Part shown: positions 16,418-25,559 of the stretch, piece by piece
Position numbering within the stretch: position 1 is the first letter of the stretch
Layout of the letters: each line of letters opens with the position of its first letter
Assembly (NCBI GenBank): GCA_001577715.1
Contig: LQAA01000094.1
Coordinates: 1-33,318 of the forward strand
DNA length: 33,318 bases
Direction: 5' to 3'
DNA from: Candidatus Adiutrix intracellularis
GTDB taxonomy: Bacteria > Desulfobacterota > Desulfarculia > Adiutricales > Adiutricaceae
The notes under the pieces: model-generated
What the model saw: the letters and a program-made list of their open reading frames with translations, nothing else
The model's database searches: none
What the model was told of the DNA's origin: nothing
Position numbers and translations under genes: made by a program

Positions 16418-18502
16418 TTAGTATGTACCGGTTAAGCCGACGAAGTAGTTACGCCCGGCCCGAGGAAAATCATCATAATCGTAATAAATATTTTTATCAA
16501 AAATATTCTTGGCACCGACTTCAAAACTAAAGTATTCGTTAAAATCATACACCACTTTGGAATCAGCGGTGATGAATCCTGACGTCTTATTAGTCCCCAA
16601 AGCCTTACGACTAGTTTTACCATCAAGATTTCTTAGGGTGTCATTGGCGTCGTTATAAAAAGGGCCTACATAATCGACTTGAGGTATTATAGATAGGTCT
16701 TTGAGAGGGGAGATTTTAGCATAGATCGAACCCTGCGTCTTAGGCGTAAAGGTTAGATTGGAAGCTAAGGGGTCTCGGACCGTGGTGGCCCACTGTAAAA
16801 AGCTTAAGGTTGTTCCGGCGCTGAAATATTCGTTGAAGGCGGCTTCCGTGGCTAGTTCAAAACCATAAATTTTGATTTCGTCCATATTGAAAAAGCTAAT
16901 ATCTGGCGAACGTTGGCCCGTTCCGGTAATCATATCTTTAGTGTCAACATAAAAGAGGCTGGTGTTAATTCTCAGCCATTCGTTCATTACCCCGCGATAT
17001 CCGATCTCATAATTCATAGCTTCTTCTGGGCTTAAACCGGTATTAGCGGGACTATCGAATCTTTCCCGCATGGTGGCAAAGCGGGCTTTATGGGCGAAGG
17101 TAGCGAATAACTGGTGTCCTTCCGTCAGATTGAAAAAAGCGCCAAGTTGATAGGTTAAAAGATTGTCGTTCGCTCCAGTGGTGTTCTTTTTTAGACCAGA
17201 GGGGTTTACGTTATTGACAGTGTAAGATTCAATAGACTTAGGCTTAAGCATAGTATAGTTAAGTCCGGCCACAAGGGTCAGGGGATCAATTAGCTTGAAA
17301 GTGTATTCCGCACCTAAATCCCAATAATTTTCTTTCATAGCGTTGATTAAAAGATTGGGTTGTACATTAATAGAATACTTAGATGTGTAGCCCTTGTGGG
17401 AAAGTTCACGATAGCTAACGGAAGCGGCTAATTTATTAGCCTCATTGAAAGTGTAGTCAAATTTGCTCTGAAGGCCGGCAGTAAACTGATCGTAAAGTCC
17501 GAACATATCACCATGGTTAGCATCAATAACACTGAAAGTGCAATCGGTGTAATTAACGCTATCATCGGTATGCTTGTCATAATAAGCCAGTATCTTCAAA
17601 TTAACTTCACTAGTGGGCGTGAAGTTAGCATTCATATAATATCTTTCTGTATCGTACTCAGGCCATTTGAACAAACGGGTAGCTGCTCCGCTCGCGCCAA
17701 AGGATGGCGGATTCGCACCAGCGCGGTAAGGCTGGCCTTTTCTCATATACTGCCGAACAAGGCCAAACATAAGGTCGGTAGTGTCGCTAGGAACGAACCC
17801 AGTGACTAAATTAAGATAGCGATTTTTATAGTCTGAATTGCCCCGGTGACCGCTGTCTTGGTATTTTCCTTTCGGGAAATCGCTGGAGAGAGTGTAAAAA
17901 TCTTGCTCATCCTGAACGACCGAAGTCTTTAAATAAAAGAGATCCTGTTTTGTGCCGACGCTAACTCCAAACAGGCGGCCTTGATCATCGCCGTTACGAT
18001 CGAAAAAATTCATGTACTTAGCTTTGAATTCCAATTCCTTAGTCGGTTTGGCGGTACGCACATTAACTATGCCCGCTAGGTTATTATTGTTAGCTAATAA
18101 AGGGGAAGTATAACCTTTGGAAACTTCGATTGATTCCATGTCGAAAGTTATTAAATTGTTGGCATCCCACTCGTTGCGATAAGCAGTGGCTAAGGGGATA
18201 TCGTCAACGTATAGGCCCACTTGATAGCGATTGGAACCGCGAATGGAGATGGCGCCCTCATTCCGCCCGCCGGAATAGTTGAGCGAAACCCCCGGTTCTG
18301 ACTTCAAGGCCTCCCATAAAGTAAGGGCCGTTTTCCGCTCTATATCAGTCTGGGTGATGCGATCAATGGTTTCTTTTTCTACGGTGAGTTCAGCAGCTTC
18401 TAGCGTAATATCCTGAATATCATTAAGTTTTTGGTTTTGAGCTAGGGCCTGGCTAGCTGAAAGAATCAGGGCCAGCACTAATAACAACAGACAATAACGC
18501 AT
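16418..18502 (-). CDS. TonB-dependent outer-membrane receptor
   Basis: 694 residues. Signal peptide MRYCLLLLVLALILSASQAL-A. A plug domain follows with a TonB-box-like ELTVEKE near residue 37, IDRITQTDIERKTALTLWEA, GVSLNYSGGRNEGAISIRGS, VGLYVDDIPLAT, SIEVSKGYTSPLLANNNNL and AGIVNVRT. The remainder is a roughly 22-strand barrel rich in alternating aromatic residues, ending in FVGLTGTY with a C-terminal aromatic. It is the first gene of the unit receptor, binding protein, permease, ATPase, tonB. Together these form a complete route from outside to cytoplasm for one scarce solute. The substrate cannot be read from the barrel. Only a weak ribosome site (GAAAAGAAAT) precedes the ATG. The frame is clean throughout, notable in a genome that has lost so much. 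Confidence 0.9.
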   Translation of the reverse strand: MRYCLLLLVLALILSASQALAQNQKLNDIQDITLEAAELTVEKETIDRITQTDIERKTALTLWEALKSEPGVSLNYSGGRNEGAISIRGSNRYQVGLYVDDIPLATAYRNEWDANNLITFDMESIEVSKGYTSPLLANNNNLAGIVNVRTAKPTKELEFKAKYMNFFDRNGDDQGRLFGVSVGTKQDLFYLKTSVVQDEQDFYTLSSDFPKGKYQDSGHRGNSDYKNRYLNLVTGFVPSDTTDLMFGLVRQYMRKGQPYRAGANPPSFGASGAATRLFKWPEYDTERYYMNANFTPTSEVNLKILAYYDKHTDDSVNYTDCTFSVIDANHGDMFGLYDQFTAGLQSKFDYTFNEANKLAASVSYRELSHKGYTSKYSINVQPNLLINAMKENYWDLGAEYTFKLIDPLTLVAGLNYTMLKPKSIESYTVNNVNPSGLKKNTTGANDNLLTYQLGAFFNLTEGHQLFATFAHKARFATMRERFDSPANTGLSPEEAMNYEIGYRGVMNEWLRINTSLFYVDTKDMITGTGQRSPDISFFNMDEIKIYGFELATEAAFNEYFSAGTTLSFLQWATTVRDPLASNLTFTPKTQGSIYAKISPLKDLSIIPQVDYVGPFYNDANDTLRNLDGKTSRKALGTNKTSGFITADSKVVYDFNEYFSFEVGAKNIFDKNIYYDYDDFPRAGRNYFVGLTGTY

Positions 18503-18519
18503 ATTTATTTCTTTTCGGT

Positions 18520-18534
18520 TATATTATTAATATA
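18520..18534. promoter_or_regulatory. Palindrome upstream of the receptor operon, possible operator or -10 region
   Basis: TATATTATTAATATA is a perfect dyad with seven-base arms around one base, 18 bases before the receptor start codon. Its AT-only composition means chance or promoter use is possible. Its form and position would suit a repressor such as a metal- or molybdate-responsive regulator, but it lacks the GC ends of a typical ModE box and does not match the Fur box. Confidence 0.3.
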
Positions 18535-19031
18535 TTTAGATGACGTGGCAAAATAAAACAAAACATAATTGTTGTTTGAATAATACTAAAGACTTAGTCA
18601 GAACTCGAAAGCAGCTTATTAAAATTTAAAGCTAAGTTTAAATGGAGCCAGCCCTAACAACAATGATTACAACTATACATATATTTAAATTATAGAATAG
18701 GTTGATCTTAATCTATGAAATTATTTTTAATGCTTTTAAGGTTATTTCGTAAGTAGCAATTACACCGTGAGGAATAGGTACCACTTAAGCAATTGACGCA
18801 GCTGCTTCTCGAAATTTAGCCTTACCTTTAGCTAGAGCAAGCTTTCAACGGATTTTATTTTTCAGCGACTTCCATTCCAGATGGTATATCATTAAAAGCG
18901 TATTATGCTGGTAATCTTAATCCATTTCCATTATTATGTCAATAGAAACATGATAACAAAATTTTGGAAGTAAATAAAGGTTAAAATTATAATAATAGTC
19001 TAATATAGTTATAAAAATGGAGATGTTTACC
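18535..19031. other. Decayed upstream stretch
   Basis: AT-rich. No frame above about 50 codons and no family match on either strand. A minus-strand scrap near 18790-18730 (reading IPHGVIATYEITLKALKII, with frame jumps) hints at a lost gene that I cannot identify. Confidence 0.35.
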
Positions 19032-19187
19032 ATGGGATTTTTTTGTTTTTGACCCTAACCGTTTTTTCGGCTCTAACCCTGCTCTTCTTCGCCCAAGTTG
19101 ACGAATTTCAGGTGGCCGGGGCCTCTAACTTTATCGCTTCTTCTCAGAACGTTGCCACCGCTTTTGAAAAAGATAACTATTCATGTT
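19032..19187 (+). pseudogene. Remnant of a small exported or anchored protein
   Basis: A GC-richer island in AT-rich DNA reads, in one plus frame, FLFLTLTVFSALTLLFFAQV, then DEFQVAGASNFIASSQNVAT and AFEKDNYSC before a stop. An ATG with context GATGTTTACCATGGG stands one frame off, so a one-base change in the T7 run at 19037-19043 may have disconnected it. The hydrophobic start followed by a polar tail looks like a signal peptide or single anchor. The family is not recognised. Confidence 0.3.
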
Positions 19188-19369
19188 GATTACCTATTGA
19201 GATATAATTATATATTATTATAAAAGTATGTATATTATGATTATAGAGTCAAGTATTACGCAAGATACAGTGTTTAGCGTCTTCCAATATATGGATGAAC
19301 GGGAATATGCATTTAAATTTTTATATAATAAGAACACTCTGTTATGAGCACAAAATATTACCTTATTAG

Positions 19370-20000
19370 GATAAATTTACCAAACTAGAAACTAAATTAG
19401 CTGAAGTCCAAAAAAATTCTAGTAACTCATAAAACTTCCATCGCCTAATGTTACTAATCTCCATCAAAAAAATGCGTTAAAAAGCGCAAAGTCGAAGCGT
19501 AACTAGTGTGTAGCCCAATTTTCATATATCTTTATCCCTAAAAAACTTAATGAAATTAGAAATTCTACCCCAGAGTCAAAAATCTGCGATTGCGGTAAAG
19601 AGTTGATTACTAAACCAAATAAAGACATTATGCAGTAATAAATTAAACTAGCTACCAACTCATAGCGGCTTATTGAATATTGTGGAGCCGCCTACCATTG
19701 CAAATGCTGTGGAAAGATCTTTTGTAGTTAAATACTGTTTGAAGTTATTAACACTGGGTTTATAGACCTGAATTCGTCCACTTGTATGGCTTTTTTGAAA
19801 GGCAAAGCCCATACTTTGTACTTATCTTTGTAGTCTTTTATTACGCGATTATAATCCTTTACCTGCAAAAAAATACGTTCTATGAATGATTTCCATAAAA
19901 ATTATCCTTAGTTTTACTTGATAAGTCTAGCAAAATTTCGAACAGAGGCTCTAAAGTGCAGGTCTTGAAACTATTAGCCAGGTAATACAGGATGAAACTT
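19370..20000 (+). pseudogene. Decayed IS66-family transposase (TnpC)
   Basis: The plus reading includes KLEAELAEVQ-type coiled coil with QKNSSNSSKLPSPNVTN (19405-19450), the N-S-S-N-S-S-K-P-P-S hallmark of IS66 TnpC. ESKICDCGKELITKPNKDIM (19570-19635) and AAYHCKCCGKIF (19690-19725) then form the two halves of its zinc finger. Later pieces (KKIRSMNDF near 19880) fit the R-x-x-E-L-L-x-D-L-F region but are badly broken. Stops in every frame; inactive. The catalytic C-terminal half is unreadable or displaced by the following IS1634 remnant. Confidence 0.6.
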
Positions 20001-20209
20001 AGCGTCTTCTCTTTAAAGTTATCTCCTGGTTTAATCTTTAAATTGAAGTTTAGCGATTGATTAAGATTATTTATTAGTTATTTTAAGATATTATTTAAAA
20101 AATATTATTTAATTTACTGAGTGCGATTTATGGACTGAAACAAGTTGAAGGCTTTTATTACAGCGAGGTGAATAAACCTATCTGAGTGGATGTAGTACTT
20201 TTACTAGTT
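20001..20209. other. Junction between two transposase remnants
   Basis: AT-rich, with no readable frame. This is the likely boundary where one insertion sequence landed next to or within another, but no terminal inverted repeat could be defined by eye. Confidence 0.3.
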
Positions 20210-21570
20210 TAATTCTAAGTATCCCTGTTCACTAGTTGGCAACTGTTTAAGCGGATACTAACCAAACTGAGAAGTAAGTTTTTAAAGCTTTGGGTAGGAA
20301 GCCGTCTGAATTTTTTTCTGCCTGAGGTTTTTAACTGGGCGTCCTTTATTTTTCCAGCCGGACTAATTAGAGATCGGTGTTCTTTGATTTCTACTTCCTC
20401 ATTAGTAGAGGTCAATTCCCGCCAAGCTTCCTACATAGGTCATTCGACATAATAAGAGCTAGCGTACACAAAAAAATATGAGCCATGACTCTTTATTTCA
20501 TCTAATAATTTACAGCCCGTATTTTTATGTTAACATCTTCATCATTCTGAAAGCCTGCTATACCCGAGAGAGATTTTATAAATACAGACGCACTCCTTCG
20601 GGTCAATTTCATCTTTATTAATTAATATTCTAATCAAGTAGATTTTACCTAGCATTGACTTTTGCTCTATACTAAAAATGTAGCGATGGAAGCTGAATTA
20701 GGTTTTACTAATTTCAAAAATAAAATATTTTTACTTTTTTTGCGATTTATCTTTTGCCAGACAGTCAGATTTATGACATTCCATCTTTTTAAACGTCTAT
20801 CTTCGATACTGATCCTGATTTACTATAGATTTTTCTCGGTAGCGGCTAACAATTCCTTTCTGATTTTGGCCCGTTTATCGGCCAGAAATAGATTACGGTT
20901 AGTTATCAGTCTTTCTTCCGGATATTCGTCCGTTGCTACAATTTCAAAAAAAATTATCTCATCAAAAAGAGTTGACTATATTTTATAATTATTAAATAAT
21001 TTTCGTATAAATGAATGTGGTTGAATTAAAAATATCACTCGGCCAGACGTTGATAGATACTGACTATCTGTCTCTATCAGTCAGCAGATTATAGCTCCTC
21101 CGACGTCTACCTCTCTTTTTATTACGTGAATGGCTGAAACGCTCTAAATAGTAATACTTACCTTTGGCATAGTTTAATGACAGGTCGAAAAATACGGTGT
21201 CCCTGTCATGTAGGTAACGTTTGATGATCTAGTTTCAATAACTCTCCGCTTGTCTATCAGCTATTCCATAACTGTACAAAGCTAATCCTCGTCAATATCG
21301 GCGATATTTGATTCGCCGGGTAAGGTTAGTTGCTGTTAGCTAGCCGTAGTGGCTAATTTGCTTTTAGGGTACAGGAGACGAGAGATCACCATAGCGAGAA
21401 TCAGATTCTGCTCTCTGGATGGGAGTGAGGAGATAGTAGAGGCCAGGTTAAGTTTTTTCATAGCTGTTATAACCGTTAAAACGTGAATGTGTTTTTATAG
21501 TCGATGGTTTAGAATGAGTCCCTGGTGGAGACAAAAGACCTGCTCTTGAGTCATTTTTTGACAAAATTAA
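20210..21570 (-). pseudogene. Decayed IS1634-family transposase
   Basis: Minus-strand blocks in order: MKKLNLASTISSLPSREQNL then ILAMVISRLLYPKSKLATTA (21460-21345), SNIADIDEDWLCTVM (21310-21265), DRDTVFFDLSLNYAKGKYYY (21205-21150), RFSHSRNKKRG (21140-21105), FEIVATDEYPEERLITNRNL and FLADKRAKIRKELLAATEKN (20945-20835), and a last open piece at 20415-20215. The I-L-A-M-x-x-x-R-L-L-x-P-x-S-K-L-A-T, Y-S-R-D-x-R and A-E-D-R-A-x-x-R-E-E-L-L-x-A-T-E-K signatures identify the family. Stops and shifts throughout. Confidence 0.65.
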
Positions 21571-21904
21571 TAGTTTTCTAATCAAGATAAAAGAGATTGG
21601 CTAGAGTCTTTTTTTTTATTTTCTTATTATCTCGGTAAGATTCACGCAGAAAAACCGTAGGGGAAGAATTATGATTTGGAATGATATCTATAAGTAGTGT
21701 AAGTAATATATAGTATTTATTGGTAATTTTTATTTTAGGGTTACATGATTAAGAATGAAGGCTAAATTAGTTTATTTGTGATGGTGAGGTGCCTGATATA
21801 ATAGTTCTGAGGGGTACATTTTAGGGAGGTGAAGACGTGATGCATATTAATAGCCTAGAGATGAACGAAGAGATAATTTTTAGCACTGAGGCTGTTTTGT
21901 GCTT
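21571..21904. other. Spacer between transposase remnants
   Basis: No gene seen. A GGGAGGTG ribosome-site-like sequence before ATG at 21841 opens only a short frame. Terminal repeats of the flanking elements are not evident. Confidence 0.3.
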
Positions 21905-22700
21905 TTTGCTATGATGCTTCGATTAACCGATAAATGCTATGCATGGTGAAGGTCAGCAAATTAAATATCACCAGAAGTGTAGCGAGGATTTCTTTCTCAT
22001 ATCCGAAATTATATTCTAGATTATATTCGTTATTTTTTAAGACGTTGAAAGTTTCATTTTTTAGTTCCCACTAATTTCTGACGTACTTAAGTAACCCTTC
22101 AATCTTGTCTTTGGAAGGGTTAAAGTTGGTAATGAAGCTATAGGGTTAAAGTGTTACTTTGTTGGTAGGGTCTGCTATTTCAAAATTGGTCCAGTTAACT
22201 TTAAAAAAACTTCAATATCGTGAACTAGAATTCCTCACAGCCATTTATATTGATACTCTCTTCTACTTTTACCTAGATTGAATTTGTACAAAAATAAGCT
22301 GTTTGGCTCAATCACAGAAAGATACTTTTTATAAGTATTACGGCTGGAAGGTTTACAGGTAAAAGTGAAGTTGAACTTAGATTGCAAAATTTTTTCGTAG
22401 AACGGTTGGTGGGCATAAAGATTGTCACCCAGACAGATGGGGCGCAGTTCTTTGACCTTTAAAGCTTGCTTATCCAGTCAACGCGAGTCGGCTTTTTGTT
22501 CGTAATCTTATTTCTTATCTTAGTCTTATGGAGTCATTAACTTTAGGATCAGGAGTAGAGATGTGTTTTAACCCAGCGCGACAATAACGGCTCCTATAGA
22601 ATCTACAAAAATATTCTATTTTTTTGTTGGAGTGTTTTTTGGTATAGTAATTTCGACAATGTATTTTATAGGAATTGGAATATTTAGACTAATCTAAAGT
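21905..22700 (-). pseudogene. Decayed DDE transposase (group not assigned)
   Basis: Minus-strand pieces: EYFCRFYRSRYCRAGLKHIS (about 22625-22560), LRPICLGDNLYAHQPFYEKI then LQSKFNFTFTCKPSSRNTY (22455-22345), FITNFNPSKDKIEGLLKYV (22135-22080), and ELKNETFNVLKNNEYNLEYN then FGYEKEILATLLVIFNLLTF (22070-21950). The L-G-D-D-L-Y-x-H-Q-P-F-x-E and E-N-E-x-F-N-x-L-K-x-x-G-Y-x-L-E-H-N-F-G-H-G blocks belong to a widespread family of DDE transposases. In the second block the E is retained while H is Y and the final G is E. Broken by several shifts. Confidence 0.6.
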
Positions 22701-23100
22701 AATTAAAAACCTGTTACTAAACTGTATTAAAGGACTTTAGGATATTTATCAGATGCAAGTTAGAAATAATATTGAAAAAACATTGGGTAAATGGGTAAAA
22801 ATGGTCGGTTGTAATTCCATTCAGTAGCTGGTTGATATGGTTATCTAAAGGAGTTTGTACGTTTTGAAAAATAGTTTGTAAATTAGAATAATCATATAGT
22901 TCTTAAAGAGTACTCTGGTAGACTAGAGAAGAAGAACTCCGTATAAAAAAAATAGAAATATTGCTAAACACATGTTAGATATGGAATAATGAATATTTTG
23001 ATCAAAACACTTGTCCAGCGTCTCTTCAGCCTGATCCCGAAGCAAGGATATATATCTCTTTAAATGATATATTAATATATTATAATATAAATTTAGGTAT
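22701..23100. other. AT-rich stretch, nothing assignable
   Basis: Contains only short frames. It is the probable 5' end of the preceding transposase remnant on one side and the left flank of the IS200-type element on the other. No hairpin typical of an IS200 left end was clear. Confidence 0.3.
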
Positions 23101-23119
23101 GTTTTAATAGATTAAATAT

Positions 23120-23550
23120 AGAATATGTTAAAATGAGAATAATCAGATATTTGCACTTAAGTCCCGTGGGTAAGTAATCTATGGGAAGTTCAAGGCTGAT
23201 GTAAATAAAACATTACTTGAACTGTGTAAAGGGAAAGGGTTGGGAATAATAGAGGTCGAGTGCTATCCTAATCATATCCATATGTTTGTAAGGATACTAC
23301 TTAAATATAGTGTACTGGAGGTAATAGGTTATCTGAAGGTTAAGAGCTACTGTTTAATAGGTATGCTAATCTGAAGTACAAGTATGGCAACAGGCACTTT
23401 TGGTGTTGTAAATATTATGTGGATATAGTAGGTAAGAATGCTAAAAGGATAGTGGAGTACATTAGGAGTCAATTACGATAATACTTTACGGATAACTAAT
23501 TGATTTTGAAGGAATACATTAACTTATTTATGGATAATTCGGTAAAAAAG
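23120..23550 (+). pseudogene. Decayed IS200/IS605-type TnpA (HUH Y1 transposase)
   Basis: The plus reading GKGLGIIEVECYPNHIHMFV (23235-23290) keeps the H-x-H of the HUH motif (His codons 23273 and 23279), followed by LKYSVLEVIGYLKVKSYCLI. The rest, RYANLKYKYGNRHFWCCKYY then VDIVGKNAKRIVEYIRSQL, keeps the catalytic Tyr (23458-23460) of Y-I-R-x-Q but in a different frame from the HUH motif. Upstream codons contain stops. These are clear IS200-group transposase features, broken by at least one frameshift in the middle. Subterminal hairpins were not found by eye. Confidence 0.75.
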
Positions 23551-23634
23551 GTAAAAAAAATAACTCCTTTGGGGCAAGTCTGTGAATGTGGTATACTTGG
23601 CAATCCATCCAGTGCGTTTTTAGACGTTGTCGTA

Positions 23635-24186
23635 CTAACTTATTATAGGGATGAGCAAATTATTCGTTGAGTGGTTAGTTTTGATTTGGGGCGAGCGTCG
23701 GGCCAGAAAAAATGAGGTGATGAGAGCTCTAGCGGCCTCGGCTTGGAGACCGCCGGTAATTTGGGGGTGGTGGTTAAGACCGGTCAGGGCCGTCAGATCC
23801 AATAGCGACCCGGCTGCACCCCAGCGCGGCTCAGGGGCGCCGAAGATGATCCGGCTCACTCGGGCGTGGATAGCGGCCATGAGGCACATAGGGCATGGTT
23901 CCAGGGTGCTGACTAGAATAGTCCCTCCCGTTAGTCGGTAATTACCAAGGCGGCGGGCCGCGGCTCTAAGGGCCATAATTTCGGCGTGGGCGGTGGGGTC
24001 GGTCATGTCTATGACTTGGTTTCGGCCCCACCCGATGATTTGACCGGTGGCGTCTGCCACTACCGCTCCGGCCGGTACTTCGCCATTGGCGGCGGCTTTA
24101 GCGGCTTTCTTAAGGGCTTCACTCATGAGACCTATTTCTAGTTCACTGAATTCATTACCGGTCTGGTTTAAAAATATTCTTGACAT
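23635..24186 (-). CDS. tadA: tRNA-specific adenosine deaminase TadA
   Basis: 183 residues. It deaminates A34 to inosine in tRNA-Arg(ACG), allowing one tRNA to read CGU, CGC and CGA. The zinc-deaminase motifs are complete: HAE at 67-69 with the catalytic Glu69, and PCPMC at 97-101 with two Cys ligands; GEVPAGAVV (36-44) is the usual N-terminal strand. The ATG at 24186 lacks a ribosome-binding site. An in-frame ATG at 24126 (residue 21, AGG nine bases upstream) matches the normal TadA start better, so the first 20 residues may not be made. The C terminus is some 20 residues longer than in short family members. Divergently placed next to tRNA-Pro, it is essential in most bacteria, which explains its survival. 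Confidence 0.92.
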   Translation of the reverse strand: MSRIFLNQTGNEFSELEIGLMSEALKKAAKAAANGEVPAGAVVADATGQIIGWGRNQVIDMTDPTAHAEIMALRAAARRLGNYRLTGGTILVSTLEPCPMCLMAAIHARVSRIIFGAPEPRWGAAGSLLDLTALTGLNHHPQITGGLQAEAARALITSFFLARRSPQIKTNHSTNNLLIPIIS

Positions 24187-24217
24187 AATTGACTTAACTA
24201 GTTAAAATTATAAAATA

Positions 24218-24294
24218 CGGGACGTGGCGCAGTCTGGTAGCGCACCTGAATGGGGTTCAGGGGGTCGCTGGTTCAACTCCAGTCGTCCCGACCA
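24218..24294 (+). tRNA. tRNA-Pro (anticodon GGG), CCA encoded
   Basis: Acceptor stem CGGGACG (24218-24224) with CGTCCCG (24284-24290), then A and encoded CCA. The D arm has GCGCAGTCTGGTAGCGC. The anticodon stem CCTGA/TCAGG holds loop ATGGGGT, so anticodon GGG. The T arm is GCTGG-TTCAACT-CCAGT (with the usual TTC-A). The C1-G72 pair with discriminator A73 is typical of bacterial proline tRNA. Confidence 0.95.
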
Positions 24295-24425
24295 CTTTTA
24301 AACACCAAGGGGCTGGGTTTTAAATATTTAGCTCTTTGACTTTGATGGCTTTAATTAGAACATGTTTTTTAAGATTTTAAAATACCCGGTCAATTAAAGT
24401 CAGCTTGACAGCTTTAAAAATATTC

Positions 24426-24460
24426 GAGGGCTTCCATTTTTTTCGGAAGCCCTTAATATT
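24426..24460. terminator. Rho-independent terminator, probably bidirectional
   Basis: Nine-base perfect stem AGGGCTTCC (24427-24435) with GGAAGCCCT (24445-24453) and a T-rich loop. AT-rich tails lie on both sides (TAATATTTT to the right; AAAAATATTC to the left, giving T-rich RNA on the other strand). It sits between the convergent tRNA-Pro and tRNA-Gly genes, so it can end both transcripts. Confidence 0.8.
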
Positions 24461-24484
24461 TTCAACTGGTAAGTTACTTTTAAC

Positions 24485-24559
<75 letters not shown>

Positions 24560-25290
24560 CTTTCACGTTAAATTTTATACCCTAGCTTCAGTCTGGTGTC
24601 AAGATTTTTTTGATTTCGGGTTAGCTACTTTAACAGATGGCTTGGTGTAAGAAATTAATAGCCAGGGTACAATATTTTTCTTTTTTTTATCTAATCGGCT
24701 GGTCGTGGGTAAATATTCTGAGGGATATCTAGTACAATTTGGATAGTATGGGTGGTCAAGAAAAATTGTACTTCTAATTAGTGATTTATGGCCGCTGGCA
24801 TCGGAGGAGGGGGCAGAGGAGATATTATTTCTATTTCGGAAATTTTTTTTGGTAGTATAATTTTATATGTATATAATAAAAAAATGATTTTACTGTTAAA
24901 GAGATAGCTTTTTATGATTGGGGTAATAGTTTTATACTCTTTTAGATAAATATAAAAAATTTGATTAGATATTGCGTAAACCTTAGGCTCGTAGAGTGAT
25001 GATATGAGCAGAAAAAATTAAAAGTTATTCATTATGATAAGAATTTAGGTTTTATTTAATTTTTATTAATAAAGAAATTTAGATTCTGGATAAATATACA
25101 ATAAAAATATTTAATGACATCATCAACACCATCAGAGACCTAACTTATAACTATATTTAGGGTATCAGTGAAATGTATAAGCGGTTATCGGTGGTGGAAT
25201 ATTTTACTTTTAAAATATTTACAATAGCTTCTAAGAATGTTGATGATTCAGTTAGAGAGATGGAAAATTATGTGGAATAATACACTGGTT
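24560..25290. other. Decayed AT-rich stretch
   Basis: No assignable gene. Some plus-strand scraps look coding (MAAGIGGGGRGDII near 24788; NDIINTIRDLTYNYI near 25110), but they are short and not recognised. Confidence 0.35.
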
Positions 25291-25500
25291 GTTAAGAGTA
25301 AATGCTTACGTTACTAAATGGAGGGTGGTATTTATTACCGCTCGCCATAAAATAGCTATTACTGTCCTTAATCAATTAAATTACTAAACTCGCAGCGTTC
25401 TCGAAGACGGAACTGTAATGCTAATTAAAAAAGACCATATTAGTATATTCGTTTTAATAACTATTAATCAATATATCTTTAATTATAGCGTTACATACAT
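25290..25500 (+). pseudogene. Possible remnant of a YitT-type (DUF2179) C-terminal domain
   Basis: One plus frame reads YVTKWRVVFITARHKIAITV, then LNQLNY, a stop, RSVLEDGTVMLIKKDHISIF and VLITINQ. The order (beta-strand V-F-I-T-A, helix with L-N-Q-L, then T-x-L-E-G-x-G, then strand with V-V-x-x-x-x-L) resembles the DUF2179 domain at the end of YitT-family membrane proteins. Upstream helices are not readable. A weak, recalled resemblance only. Confidence 0.22.
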
Positions 25501-25559
25501 ATATATATATAGACACACTAGTTCAATAGAAATACTTTCGTTTGAACTTAGAATCTAAG

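Noticed and set aside
20662-20988. 108-codon plus-strand frame with hydrophobic segments
   Set aside because: The opposite strand carries the conserved IS1634 block with A-D-K-R-A-K-I-R-K-E-L-L-A-A-T-E-K, so this frame is a shadow.
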